Below are positions 33,801 to 44,440 of a stretch of DNA of 64,000 nucleotides, in pieces; the stretch's first letter is position 1, and each line of letters begins with the position of its first letter. Below the pieces are notes generated by a model. The model had not been told where the DNA came from. It worked only from the letters and a program-made list of their open reading frames with translations, and did no database searches. Origin of the DNA: Doryteuthis pealeii (Eukaryota > Mollusca > Cephalopoda > Myopsida > Loliginidae); assembly GCA_023376005.1 (NCBI GenBank), contig CM042157.1, positions 65,870,036-65,934,035 of the forward strand. Direction: 5' to 3'. The translations under genes were made by a program, and so were the position numbers.

Positions 33801-36800
33801 TGTTTTGATTATTGTCTGTCGTAAAACAAAATTTTAATAATCAAAACTATAGAATAAAAATTTAATGTGGAAGATTATGTGACTATTTCTTGTTTGTAAA
33901 TAACTTTCTTGTAAAACTCTGTATATGAGATAACTTTAAATATAAATTAAAATAAAACAAACTATATATAAATCAACAATACCGGGCCTGTATTTATTAA
34001 AACTCATTTCAACAAACAATGTGGAACGTTTAATGTTGCATACTTAATTTCTGCATATATATAATACAGGGTTGTTCTTTATTCTATGCATTAATGATTT
34101 TGACTATAAATTAAATACTCATTGATAAACTTATGCAATCCCTGAAGGTATTGTGACATAAGCAGTGACATAGTTTCAGTTACAGACAAACACCAAATCT
34201 CCATTATATATAGAAGATTAAGTATAGTTACTCGAAGGTATAAATATTTACTATGCCTTATTATTAGTTACTTGAAACCATATAACTGTGTGCAAACAAA
34301 TTACTATTATTAAATAGAAGTCACATGAAACTATATAATTATTGGTTAAATCGAACTTAATGCACCTAAATTCCACCATCGTATGTCACCCCACCAAAAG
34401 AAAAAAATACCAAAAATCAGGGAATTATCCAAATTTAATGAAATTTTCAGTGTTGATATATTAATGGGACCATATGACCTTTAGGCACCCCTTCCGCGAT
34501 CTCAACTCACAAGGACACTTTTCTCATTTACACCGTCAAAATCCGGTTGTTTGTTAGGGTTTAGGGTTAGGGATTAGTTTTATAATTTAAAAAACTCTAA
34601 AAATCATCTGTTAACTATTAACCAGATTTTTACGGTGTAAATAGAAAAAATGTCCCCAAGAATCGAGATCACAAAAGGGGTACCTAAAGGTCATATGGTT
34701 CTATTAATGAATAAAAGATATAATGCACCAGTTATTCTATTTAAAAAAAACTTTTACATTTTTTCAGGTCAGTTAACTTTGAACAATATCTCTTTAAGAA
34801 TCTGTGTTACACCTCTAAGATACGTGGTTCAAAGTTAAGCTATCTGTCCGATCTTTGCAGACAAGAGAAGGCAGAATAGTCAATTTCTCATCAGATCAAC
34901 TGACATTTACCAAGTGTTACATAATTAAGGGCTTGGATAATTAAGGGTTGCAAAAGAATCAGTTTTAGTAAAAGTATGTTATGGGTGAAAAAGAAAGAAA
35001 GAAATATTTGGGAAAAATATTTTGAAAGGAAGAATCTAGCTGGAATGCAGTTTGTTTAAATTGTTCGTTTGAATTCAAATCAGAGAAAATGACGAAATAT
35101 TTTGGGGAGAATTATAAATAAAACATGTTATCCTGTTTATGCAAAAGGGTTGGTAAATATGAATTAATTTTTTTTTTTGGTGGTTGGTTTTGAAGGCTAT
35201 CACAATGCAAGTGTAAAGAAAAATAAGGTAACTCTGGTGTTGTTTGTTAACCTGTAATTTTTTATTTTTATAATGATTCTTAATATTTCAAGATAAAAAT
35301 CTCATCTACAGAACATCTCCAAAACTGAAACTGAAATTGTTGTTAGTGGACAGCCACTAACAACAACTTTGTTTTTCAGTTTTGGAAACCAACCAATATA
35401 AACACAATGTTTCAAGCAAATTATAAAACCCTTTAAAAATTTTTTGTTTTTATTTTCTGTTAATTTTTTCTTTCTTTTCTTTTTTTTTTTTTTTTCTTTC
35501 TTTTGTAGATTAAACAAAGCTGGAATCCCAGTGAGGTTTTGCACCAATGAAACAACCTGCACGAAAAAACATTTTGTCAGTAAATTAAAAGGTTATGGAT
35601 TCGACATTGAAATGTCAAATATATTTTCGCCAATCCCGGCCGTCTGCGCAATTTTGAAAGAAAGAAACTTGAAACCACTTCTTCTCGTTTCTCCACGTAA
35701 GGAAAAAATTATTTGTGAAATTTAAAAAAAGACAACTTGATAAATTAGGATTTCAGGTTAAATTGCTCATAAATAAATGGCCTTTTGCCAGACTAAGCTT
35801 TTAAATACAATATTGGTTAAAAGATATCTTTCAGGTCTTGTACAGTATCACCCATAAATAAATACACCCCTAACAATCTTTAATAAAGAGGTAATTCCAT
35901 GTTAAATCATCCAGGCCATATCACCTATACCCCTCAATTTTTCTGAAATTTTGTCCAGGTGTAGACTATGTTAAAGTAAGCCTGCAAAATTCTGACAATA
36001 TACAAAGTTCAATATCAGCAATATGATTGATACAAAGGAAATGTATTGTTTCTATTTTATTTCAAATATATATCCAACCACCAACATAATCCTGATCATT
36101 TCTATTACACTCTGACAGTTATTTTGCTCCGTGTAGACTTTATTCAATAGGCTGAACGGAAACACTTAAAGCATAAAGTGCAAAATCTTAACTGATGTTA
36201 TAGCTTTGGTTCTAAGCAAAAACCAAACTATCTTTTTGCACAAATAATGTTCAATATATGTAAAAATCAAAACAATTTTTTTTTTCGATATATGTAAAAA
36301 TCAAAAAAAATAAATTTTGTGATTTTCCTACCTTAAATCATCAATAACTTAAAATTGGTTAATTTTGAGACTTTTTTGAACCAATTTTTAGGAGTAGGGA
36401 AGCTCTAGAACTCATTTTACAAACAAAAATAGATTACAAAAGGTTACACTTTTTTACGCACACCACCAAATTTGGAGAGCTAAAATTTGATCTAACTTGG
36501 CCAATTTTTAGAAGCTGAAATTTTGGGGGATTGTTTAACTTTAACATAGTCCACACCTGGACAAAATTTCAGAAAAATTAAAGGGTATAAGTAACAATTT
36601 TCTTTTTTCTAGATGATTTTTTATGGAATTACCCAAAAGTTAACTTTCTTTTAACCCAAAGACACCAGGGATTTATTATTTTTCATCATTATCATCAAGT
36701 CATGCTGACAGCACAGATTTCCATGACTCTCTCTTGCCACCCACCCCTATTGGTCATTGCTCCTGGTAGGTCCTCAGCATGGCATTGAGTGTCTGCACAA

Positions 36801-39800
36801 AGCTGATGTATGTAAGTTTTTGCTTGTTGACAAACACTGGTGTGTCCATGTGTAGGTGTCCACAAGAGAACATCACTTATGAGTTCTTCTTTACTTCTCC
36901 AGCATGTCTTGTTCCTCTATCTCAACTTAAGGGCTGTTGCTAAATAGTTCAATATGTAAAAAGTATAATAATCTTGATTTACTCTTTTTTTTTTACTTCT
37001 TTTCATTATGTTCGATTGAAACAGATTAACATTCACGCTTCCACACGCTCACTCCCTCTCTCTTTCTTTCTCCAAATTTCTTTTTTATTATATTTTTTCT
37101 TTGTAGCATGTCCTTTTCTTCCCTTTCTTTATAATGAAAACAGAATGATCCAATATTTAGCTGAGGTGACAAGACTCATAAGAAATAAAAATTCAGTGGA
37201 TAAGCAACACCAGATAATCAGGATTTACATTTTTGCATTCCATCTTGGACAATTTGGATGGTCTCGTTTTTAAGCAGAGGGCGTTGCACGATGATAACGG
37301 TCATACTTTTAAGGAACACAAGTATTAATATGTTTTATCATTCAGTTTTAATTTCATTTTTTCATCTTCATTTATAAGACATTTTTTGTGGATGAATTTT
37401 ATAATAAAGTCATTGTTATGTAAGCCTTAAAAGAAATAATTTTAACTTCTTAATACTGCGTTATGCTCTCCTTTCGGATGCAAAGTACAACTTACAATCA
37501 AACATATCCTTCTAAATTGTAACAGCCTCAAACACACCCGCACCAAATACTATCAAACAAGAAACCTGAGGGACCTCTTTAGGAATACAAACCTGAAGGT
37601 ATTTTAAATTTTCTAAAAAAAAAAAGCAACCTTTTCAACAAGATATAACAAAACATAACCGAATACCTCCATAAAACCACTACTTTAAAGACTGAAATCC
37701 AAAATAACCTTTTCTGGCATTAAATGACCCACAGAGGTTGATATTCCTTTCCGAATGGAGAGATGACGTGTCAACGTGTGCTACATCATGGCACTCGTTT
37801 CCGAATGGAGAGATGACGTGTCAACGTGAGCTACATCATGGCACTCGTTTCCGAATGGAGAGATGACGTGCCAACGTGTGCTACATCATGGCACTCGTTT
37901 CCGAATGGAGAGATGACGTGCCAACGTGTGCTACATCATGGCACTCGTTTCCGAATGGAGAGATGACGTGCCAACGTGTGCTACATCATGGCACTCGTTT
38001 CCGAATGGAGAGATGACGTGCCAACGTGTGCTACATCATGGCACTCGTTTCCGAATGGAGAGATGACGTGCCAACGTGTGCTACATCATGGCACTCGTTT
38101 CCGAATGGAGAGATGACGTGCCAACGTGTGCTACATCATGGCACTCGTTTCCGAAAGGAGAGATGACGTGCCAACGTGTGCTACATCATGGCACTCGTTT
38201 CCGAATGGAGAGATGACGTGCCAACGTGTGCTACATCATGGCACTCGTTTCCGAATGGAGAGATAATGTACTGATATAGAAATAATTAGTTGTATACTCT
38301 GGATTGGTACTACATCGGAAAGGCTCAAATCTCCATTGCTGAGTCGATACTGGAGTTGACTGACAATTCCTGGATGTTTTGAGTCTGGAAACCAATGAGG
38401 TGCTTGTTCATCTTGCCTTGTGCCATTTAGAGATTTTAGTAATAACACAAGGCCACTTCTTTTTCTCATGAAATCTTTATTTTTCTCAAGCCAAAACAGC
38501 TGAGAGCAAAAGCTCCAGGTCTCACTCTTGGCAGATAATTCCAAACTCAATTTACACTCTGACCTCTCACTCCCCCTCTCTCCCACTTTGCCACGTCTTA
38601 CGGCTTGACCAATAGTTAGTTAGTGAAATAGATAAATAATTAGGACTGAGCCCATTCTAGTAGTGACCACCCCAAGCAGAGTTTAACAGGCTTGAAATCA
38701 GAGTTTTCCTTCTTCTAGACTGGTTGCCTAACCAATGTTAAAGGTTGTTGGAAGCCGTGGTTTGAGTTGTAAAAAATGGACTCGTCGACCCAAGTTCAAA
38801 TCCTGGACAAAGCTACAGTTCACACAGTGCTAATACCCTTGGGAAAGGTATAAATCCAACTACTCTCCCTCCAGCTATGGGTGAATAATAGGTTAGACTG
38901 GGCTCTTTAACCTTGGTTAGGCAACCAGTTTCGGAGAGAAAAACTGTGAATTGAAACCTGTTAAACTCCAGTTGGGTGGTCACTACTAGAATAGGCTCAG
39001 TCCTAATTAGTGATCTATTTCACTAATTTAAAAAAAATAGAAACAAAGCTATGTGGCATTAATGATTCATCCTTAAAATTTTCCATTCGCATTTAACACG
39101 TAATCCTTGCTAAAAACTTTTCCGTGCTAATTTACACATCACGTTATACTCATGGCTCCACCCCACCTTCATTATGTTACACATGTTTAATTAATTTTTT
39201 TTTTTTTTCTTTTGAACATTTCAACAAACAATTCAGAAATGGCAATTGCATCTGGAAGGAGAGGAACAGACCAGTCTGCAGAGGATGCAGCGTCATCTAG
39301 CACAATTGCTTCACCCGACCAGTGCCCCATTCAACTGGCCCTTTCAACTCATAATTCACACTCTGACCTCTCACTCCTCCTCTCTCCCACTTTGCCACAT
39401 CTTATCGCTCGTCCAATAGAAACATGCTATGTGGCATTGATGATTCATCCATAAAACTTTTCCATACTCATTTAACACGTAATCCTTGCTAAAAACTTTT
39501 CCGTGCTAATTTACATATCACTTTACACTCATGGCTCCACCCCACCCCATCCCACCCCCATTATGTTACATTAACATCCACCTTCTCACTTGTTCATTTA
39601 GCTGTAACTTTTTTTTTTTTCTTTTTGCAGATGCTTTGGATGACTTCAAAGGAAATTGATACAAACGATCCGAATTGTGTTGTGATCGGAGATTTCAATG
39701 ATGGATTCTCTTATGATAATATGAATAAAGCATTTCAATTGCTGAAAACGTTGCCTAATCCGATTTTATTTTCACTTGGATGCGGGTGAGTAAATATTGG

Positions 39801-40152
39801 GTTATTTCCTATAAGTCTAACATAAACAAAGGGGACCACTCTTGACTGATAAATCATTTATTTTCCCATTAAACTAACCCTAACCCTAAACCCGTCTTCT
39901 TTTTTCCTAGTAGATCAATAAATAAATAAATAATTTATCAGTCAAGTGCGGTTCCCCTTTGTTTAATAACCACTAATGTACAAGAGTTGTGGTCAAGTTT
40001 GATTTTAATCAGCACAGGTTACCACGGATCTTAATTTAGGAGTCATTTTTACACATGAAGAAACAAGCCCATAGATAAGAATGAAGACCCACTACATTAC
40101 ACAAACACCGTTCACTCTCTGCCTATGGTATACTTAGATATATGCTCTATCA

Positions 40153-40200
<48 letters not shown>

Positions 40201-40748
40201 TGATAGAGCATATATCTAAGTATACCATATATATATATGTATATATAAAAAGGCGTCAGGGTGGCCTGAAGTCAGTATTAGCCAGACAGCGAGGGAGTTT
40301 ATCCCCTTTACATTAGCAAAAGAGAACAAGAATGAATTTTTGTTTTTTCAGATTGTCATGTAATTATCCATGAACCCCCTTAAGGACACTTCCTTTCTTC
40401 AAGGGAGATAATTATTAATGGTCTCCCTTGAATGGAAATAAAAAAAATGGTGGCTGGTGTGTATATATTTTTTTTTCAGAGAGAATAAAATAAAAAATAA
40501 TTTTTAAAAAGCTGTTGAGCCAATAATTCATTTTGTTTTTCTCTGTTATTTTCAGTAAATATTATCAAGATAATGGAAAACTCGTATTGGATGTTGGACC
40601 TTATATGAAAGCTCTGGAAGTAAGTAAATAAACTTTTTTTGCTTTTCTTAATTCATTAATAATTCAATAAATCATAGGATCTTTTTTTAAAAAACACTTA
40701 TAGCAGTGAACCACCAGCTATGGCTGGTGTGAAAAGCTCTAATAGAAC

Positions 40749-40787
<39 letters not shown>

Positions 40788-42966
40788 GCCCCCATTGGAG
40801 GAATTGGAAATCCGAGGAAGAATCGAGAGCATCCAACCAACAGCACTGTTAAGATCAAAAAGAATACTCAGAAGATTACTGGAGACCTGAGGAGACTTGC
40901 TGTCACTCAGCCTCTAGTGAGCCACAGTAGACAGGTGTGAAAAGAAATAAGAATTTGGCGAATAAGCAACACCAAATACTCAGGATTTACATTTTTGCAT
41001 TTCACCTTGGATGATTTGGACAGTCTCATTTTTAACCATAGGATGTTGCAAGATGATAACGGATGTACAATTAATAAACATGAGTATTAACTCATAGCTT
41101 CCCATTCCACCCGAATCCACCCGAACAAAATTATTCTTGTATTCCCAAATTGCCCGTATCCACCCAGATTTATATACACTGTTAAATTCGATTAAAATTC
41201 ACAAATTACGGTACTATGATCTTTTGAATGTGTGATACTATGATTGAAGACGAACATGGTCAGAATAGATAAATAAATAAATAAATGAATAAGAAAGAGA
41301 ATAGGTTAAAGCCAGGCATAAGTAAAAGGGGTGGGTGGTTGACCTTTTTACGAATCCAAAGATTAGGCCATAAAGTTTAGGAGACCTGTACGACCACCAT
41401 GAAGTTAGGCCACTTAGTGATAATATCTTATGCACCCAGGTATTAAAAGCAAAGAGGCTATTTTTATGAGAAAATCTCTTTTGAAAAAATTAATGGTCGA
41501 CATATTGAAGAAACTACGTCTGGAAAAAGATTTAATTACTTTAATTTTAAGGGTTAATGATGACTAGAAGTAGGCGATTGGATTTAAGTACTAGCCATCT
41601 GTGTGTTCCGGAGAAGATGGGTGAGGAAGGAGAGTTTGATATAAATACAGCTAAACTCCAGCACTGAGGCAGTCAACCCCGGGCCCTAGAGGTGTTAACA
41701 TCGGTAGTAGTAGTTTGCCCCGAATCCACAACGGGTGAAGTCAGTAGCCAGCCAGTTGAGATAGATTTCTAAAGTATCACAGACCCCCTTCTTCCATCCG
41801 CGTCTTGTTTACAAACACTTGTAGTTGTTGTTTGGTTTTTTTTAATCCTTGTGAACCTGTTTTCTGACTCGTGCCCTCAAACCGGCCAGCACAGAATATC
41901 ACAACGTTTGGGGTTCTAGACATCATGCATTGAAGGTGCAGAGCGCAGAACAGGTCGTCTCACAAATGTACAGACCCATTTTTAGCTGTTTTTACCAAAT
42001 CCTTGTGGGAACAGAGGGGTTTAGACCTAGAATTGCTTCTGGGAAGTTAAGAGTTGATATATAGATAATGAAAAAAAGGAGCCGGGTTAGCTCAGTCGGT
42101 AGAGCGTTCAGCTAGAAACCACAAGGTTCCAAGTTCGATACCAGTCCTCGCCAGCTCAGCGTATGAGTAGCACAGGTATCTGTGCGGTAAAGTAAGGAGC
42201 TGATGGTAGGTGTGGTGCTCCACCTCAGATGCTAAAAAACCATCTCCTTGGTCTAGCGCTATTAAAAAGGGGATAGACTCCCTCACTGACTGGCTGATAC
42301 CGACTTTAGGACGCCCCGTCGACTTTACTTTTACTTACTTATCTATTAATAATGGAGATTCACTTCCGGTTTTTGTTTGTAACAAAAATTACGTCACTGC
42401 TTACGTCACATTACTCAAATCATCATAACATAGAATAAATACACTCAAAATTTGAACATGCAACATTAGACAGTCCTCATTGTTTTTTAAAACAAGTTTT
42501 AATAAATACATGACTGGTATTATATATCTATATATAGTTTGTTTTATTTTAATACATATTTAAAGTTTACATTTCAGATTGTTTTATTTTTTAATCCTTC
42601 AATGAATTTGATGATTTTACTTACTTAGGGTACAAACTCGCTAACATTGAATTTTTTACTCCCACCCCTCAGGCAATATGTTTCAAAAATCTATTTTTAC
42701 ATCGCCCGGAGGGTATTTTTTTTATTTTGTACTAGTATAGATAATAATAAAAATAAATGATTGCATTTTTTTATGTTTGGGTTATTCATATAGCCTAATT
42801 TTAAAAATGTATCTCTCTATTATTTCAGTATGTAAAATGTATATTCACAGTATTTTAGAATGTAGATATATATATATATATTGTAAATATATGAATTTAT
42901 TAAATATATAATAGAAAATAATAATATACTATATAATTATTTATTCATAAATATATAAATTTATAG

Positions 42967-43004
<38 letters not shown>

Positions 43005-43150
43005 TAGAGAGAGAGAGAGAGATTGAGTATGTAAAATGTATCTCTCTATTATTTCAGTATGCCTGTGATATTACAGCTCAGGTTGTAGGTAAACCTTCTC
43101 CAGATTTTTTCAAAGCTGCACTCAATGACCTGGGACTTAAGCCTGAGGAG
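30735..43150 (+). CDS. LHPP: LHPP phosphatase, five coding exons, 3' end not in window, frameshift in exon 3
   Basis: Exons: 30735-30859, 35509-35696, 39631-39785, 40556-40619, 43058-43150, all GT-AG. The product is a HAD-superfamily (C2-cap) phosphatase; LHPP hydrolyses phospholysine, phosphohistidine and PPi. HAD motif I is LLDITGVLYE with nucleophile Asp17. Motif II Thr is in FCTNET (~54). The motif III Lys is in VVGKPSPDFF (~189). The motif IV GDD segment and the last ~60 residues of a ~270-aa family are missing; I searched by eye to 64000 without finding them. The start ATG sits in 'taccatgg', a good Kozak context. Exon 3 has one extra base (AAAGGAAATT where AAAGAAATT is expected around 39648-39654): the phases of the neighbouring exons require 154 nt, not 155. 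As read, translation stops at TGA a few codons on. Confidence 0.92.
30955..31130. mobile_element. M2 element, diverged, LHPP intron 1
   Basis: 'cgcattttacgtataaaaac' and the right end 'cgctattctgcgttaatacc' match 17842-18041. The telomere-like core has been lost. Confidence 0.65.
31818..32411. repeat. M4 dispersed repeat in LHPP intron 1
   Basis: Second copy of 15585-16130, same strand orientation, ending 'cacgtgacgtattttggtgg' + 'tacct'. Confidence 0.85.
32984..33268 (-). mobile_element. SINE-E copy, best preserved
   Basis: Minus strand: 'gcgtggtctaatggttagag' (box A), 'gcgagttcaattcc' (box B), 'taatacccttgggaaaggta', 'ggctctttaaccttggttag', tail 'gcatcctgctcatgcgg' and 'aggggttggtaaatata'. 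A tRNA-derived SINE in LHPP intron 1, antisense to the gene. Confidence 0.85.
33514..34212. mobile_element. FB element arm (inverse) in LHPP intron 1
   Basis: Starts 'actagcaaaaaagaattg' with 'accctctgg' as in other FB ends, and finishes 'cagttacagacaaacacc' + 'aaatctccattatat', the FB centre. Satellite-like units ('tagttacttgaaaccatata') follow at 34220-34350. Confidence 0.65.
33650..33741. repeat. 46-bp tandem duplication
   Basis: 'ttgctatcaaaattaaaata' unit repeated twice with one difference, inside the FB arm. Confidence 0.85.
35461..35504 (+). promoter_or_regulatory. LHPP: Polypyrimidine tract of LHPP exon 2 acceptor
   Basis: An uninterrupted T/C run ending 4 nt before the AG. The antisense poly-Lys frame here is an artefact. 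Confidence 0.7.
35509..35696 (+). CDS. LHPP: LHPP exon 2 (HAD motif II)
   Basis: After a long polypyrimidine tract and TTTTGTAG; completes Arg, then LNKAGIPVRFCTNETTCTKK and on to LKERNLKPLLLVSP. Ends with one base before donor GTAAGG. Confidence 0.93.
35889..36633. mobile_element. ~745-bp element with ~90-bp inverted ends, LHPP intron 2
   Basis: Left 'ggtaattccatgttaaatc'...'tctgaaattttgtccaggtg'...'ctatgttaaag'; right 'ctttaacatagtccacacc'...'aaaatttcagaaaaatt'...'ttatggaattaccc'. The arms pair in order. No ORF, so a non-autonomous DNA element. Confidence 0.75.
36995..37335 (+). repeat. G dispersed repeat
   Basis: 'gtagcatgtccttttcttcc', 'aagaaataaaaattcagtgg', 'ttgcacgatgataacggtca'. Also at 40945-41100, 53250-53580, 53625-53885 and 63385-63715 (minus). 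About 340 bp, class unknown. Confidence 0.8.
37751..38265. repeat. 50-bp minisatellite, 10.3 units, LHPP intron 2
   Basis: Exact 50-bp period from 37751 (unit begins 'ccgaatggagagatgacgtg' and has 'caacgtgtgctacatcatgg'). Only about four substitutions occur across all units. Each unit has TGACGTG and AACGTG words. Confidence 0.97.
38555..39573. repeat. Tandem duplication, first copy broken by an insertion
   Basis: 'ctctgacctctcactcc'...'tatgtggcattgatgattc'...'acacgtaatccttgctaaaa'...'catggctccaccccacc' occurs whole at 39357-39573. It also occurs split as 38555-38615 plus 39036-39185. Confidence 0.85.
38616..39035. mobile_element. 420-bp foldback built of SINE-E sequence, with AATAG TSD
   Basis: Starts 'ttagttagtgaaatagat' and ends with the inverse ('atctatttcactaattta'). 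Inner arms carry 'gcccattctagtagtgacca' and its complement, then SINE-E 3' parts facing each other. AATAG flanks at 38611-38615 and 39036-39040, confirmed by the empty site in the second tandem copy ('ccaatagaaac'). Confidence 0.85.
39631..39785 (+). CDS. LHPP: LHPP exon 3 (contains a +1 base)
   Basis: After CTTTTTGCAG. Before the extra base the frame reads (H)ALDDFK; after it, EIDTNDPNCVVIGDFNDGFS and on to LPNPILFSLGCG. Both halves match LHPP in different frames, so the surplus G near 39651 breaks the reading frame. Donor GTGAGT. Confidence 0.88.
39800..39970. mobile_element. M1 foldback MITE 14 bp after LHPP exon 3
   Basis: 'ggttatttcctataagtct' start, CCCTAA-like core, right arm shortened. 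Lies in intron 3 just after the donor site. Confidence 0.8.
40124..40230. repeat. Perfect AT-rich palindrome, LHPP intron 3
   Basis: Arms 'tatggtatacttagatatat' + 'gctctatcactga' and their exact complement flank a ~45 bp (TA)n centre. About 106 bp can form one hairpin or cruciform. Confidence 0.95.
40251..40323 (-). mobile_element. SINE-A 3' fragment
   Basis: Complement of the SINE-A 3' end ('aggcgtcagggtggcctgaa', 'agcgagggagtttatcccc'). Confidence 0.7.
40556..40619 (+). CDS. LHPP: LHPP exon 4
   Basis: Completes Gly, then KYYQDNGKLVLDVGPYMKAL E. Acceptor TTTTCAG, donor GTAAGT. Confidence 0.92.
40684..40930 (+). mobile_element. R4/Dong-like 3' end remnants in (TAA)n
   Basis: One 3' tip ('ctatggctggtgtgaaaagc') precedes (ATA)n at 40750-40785. 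A second 3' end follows it ('ggaattggaaatccgaggaag'...'gaggagacttgctgtcactc'), matching 21930-22070. Confidence 0.7.
40945..41100 (+). repeat. G repeat, partial
   Basis: 'aagaaataagaatttggcga' to 'ttgcaagatgataacgg'. Directly follows the R4/Dong-like remnant. Confidence 0.75.
41101..42079. other. Unassigned LHPP intron 4 sequence
   Basis: No gene or recognised repeat. 41640-41960 is less AT-rich but shows no domain on translation. Confidence 0.4.
42080..42340 (+). mobile_element. SINE-A copy, LHPP intron 4
   Basis: Full-length with intact box A and box B, sense to LHPP. Confidence 0.92.
42347..42737. mobile_element. FB element arm
   Basis: From the centre 'aatggagattcacttccgg' to the end 'cccggagggtattttttt'...'gtactagt'. 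Closely matches 59528-59914, so both belong to one subfamily. Confidence 0.8.
42804..42832 (+). repeat. LHPP: Duplicate of the exon 5 splice acceptor (decoy)
   Basis: 29 bp identical to 43033-43061, including the pyrimidine tract, TTTCAG and TATG. Use of this site would read YVKCIFTVF then stop. Confidence 0.85.
42855..43022. repeat. (TA)n and (GA)n microsatellites before LHPP exon 5
   Basis: (TA) runs at ~42867-42882 and 42967-42998, (GA) run at 43006-43022. They separate the duplicated acceptor copies. Confidence 0.9.
43058..43150 (+). CDS. LHPP: LHPP exon 5 (HAD motif III)
   Basis: YACDITAQVVGKPSPDFFKA then ALNDLGLKPEE; acceptor TTATTTCAG, donor GTAAGA, phase 0 on both sides. An identical acceptor region lies 229 bp upstream. 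Confidence 0.93.
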
Positions 43151-43261
43151 GTAAGATTTTATTTATTTATTTTTTATTGAGTTTTATTAAAAAAAAAATA
43201 TTTTAAAGAAAGAAAGAAGGAAGAGAAAGAAAAAAAAAGAAAAAAGAGGAAGAGAAAGAAA

Positions 43262-43423
43262 GAAAGAAAGGCCCAAAGTGAAGTGCTACATGTCATGGAC
43301 TGCTCAGCCACCAGGGTTCCATCCTTAAGCATCACGGGTTGCCACCCATGGCTAACAGGTGGCTCCATTGGGAGGAGGGTCTTACTCCTCTGCAGAGGTG
43401 CAGTTGGTGTATTCTACCGCCCT
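43262..43423 (-). mobile_element. Family D 5' part
   Basis: Complement of the family D start ('gggttgccacccatggctaa', 'tctgcagaggtgcagttgg'). It abuts the SINE-A copy below. Confidence 0.75.
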
Positions 43424-43680
43424 AAGTAAGTAAAGTCGTCAGGGTGACCTAAAGTCAGTATCAGCCAATCAGCGAGGGAGTCTATTCCCTTTTCACTAAC
43501 GCTAGATGAAAGAGATTGTTTTTGCATCTGAGTTGGAGCACCACAGCTACCATCAGCTTCTTACTTTACTGCACAGATCCCTGTGCTACTCATACGCTGA
43601 GTTGGCAAGGGCCGGTATCAAACTAGGAACCTTGTGGTTTCTAGCCAAATGCTCTACTGACTGAGCTAATCCAGCTCTAT
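43424..43680 (-). mobile_element. SINE-A copy
   Basis: Complement with all landmarks, from 'aagtaaagtcgtcagggtg' to 'tgactgagctaatccagc'. Confidence 0.9.
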
Positions 43681-43913
43681 CATTCTCTACCAACCTAGGG
43701 TGAGGAAAACTGATCTGATACATTTGTAGGTTTAATAAAAGCAAAAAAAAGGAATGAGCATTTTCCTGGATTTAATCCTGAAGTGGATTATGTTGGAGTA
43801 TTTTGTAATGTAAGGTGTGCTGTAACCCACCACTTAAACTTATAGACTCTGCATGGCTGTGTGGCTTAAAGCCAGTCAATCAACACACTCAAATACGTGG
43901 TTAGTTAACTACT

Positions 43914-44228
43914 TACTGCATTTGACGGCATATAGGACACCCTTTTTTTCCAAAATTTTGGCTGAAAAAATTGCTTTGTGTTTCATACATCGTAGGTGAA
44001 GTTTTAGACCTCCCGTAGGCCTAGGCTAATCTTCTCTATGATGCTCACTAACCCAGCCTACGCTAAGTACTTTTACCTACCCAAAACTCCACGCATCCTT
44101 ATTTTATTGCTGGTATTGTTATAATCAAGGTTAACAGGAGCGTATGGTGGCAAAGAAAAAACAAACACTAAAAACTTTTTTTCCTGAATCTGACCTGCTG
44201 AAATGGAGGTGCGTCTTATATGCCCGTG
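43914..44228. mobile_element. M6 MITE
   Basis: 'gcatttgacggcatatagg' start and 'cgtcttatatgcccgtg' end; the middle 'cctgaatctgacctgctga' is shared with 5033-5356. Confidence 0.7.
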
Positions 44229-44289
44229 TGCCTGATATTGAAAGCCATTCATTTGCACATATTCAACATGGACGAGCGGATCAGCTACT

Positions 44290-44440
44290 GCTTAACACAA
44301 GGATTCTTCACTAAGGCACAACTAAAGGATCCTACTTAACACTAAGGAACAAGCAAAGGATTCTTTACTATGGAACAACCAAAGGATTCTACGTCACACA
44401 CAGGAACAACTAAGGATTCTTTATTAAGGAACACGAGGGA
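44290..44440. repeat. Degenerate ~30-35 bp tandem repeat
   Basis: Four or five loose units of 'aaggaacaa.caaaggattct' type. Confidence 0.6.

Noticed and set aside
37751..38265. CRISPR-like array
   Set aside because: The 50-bp units are contiguous with no variable spacers, inside an intron of an animal gene. A minisatellite.
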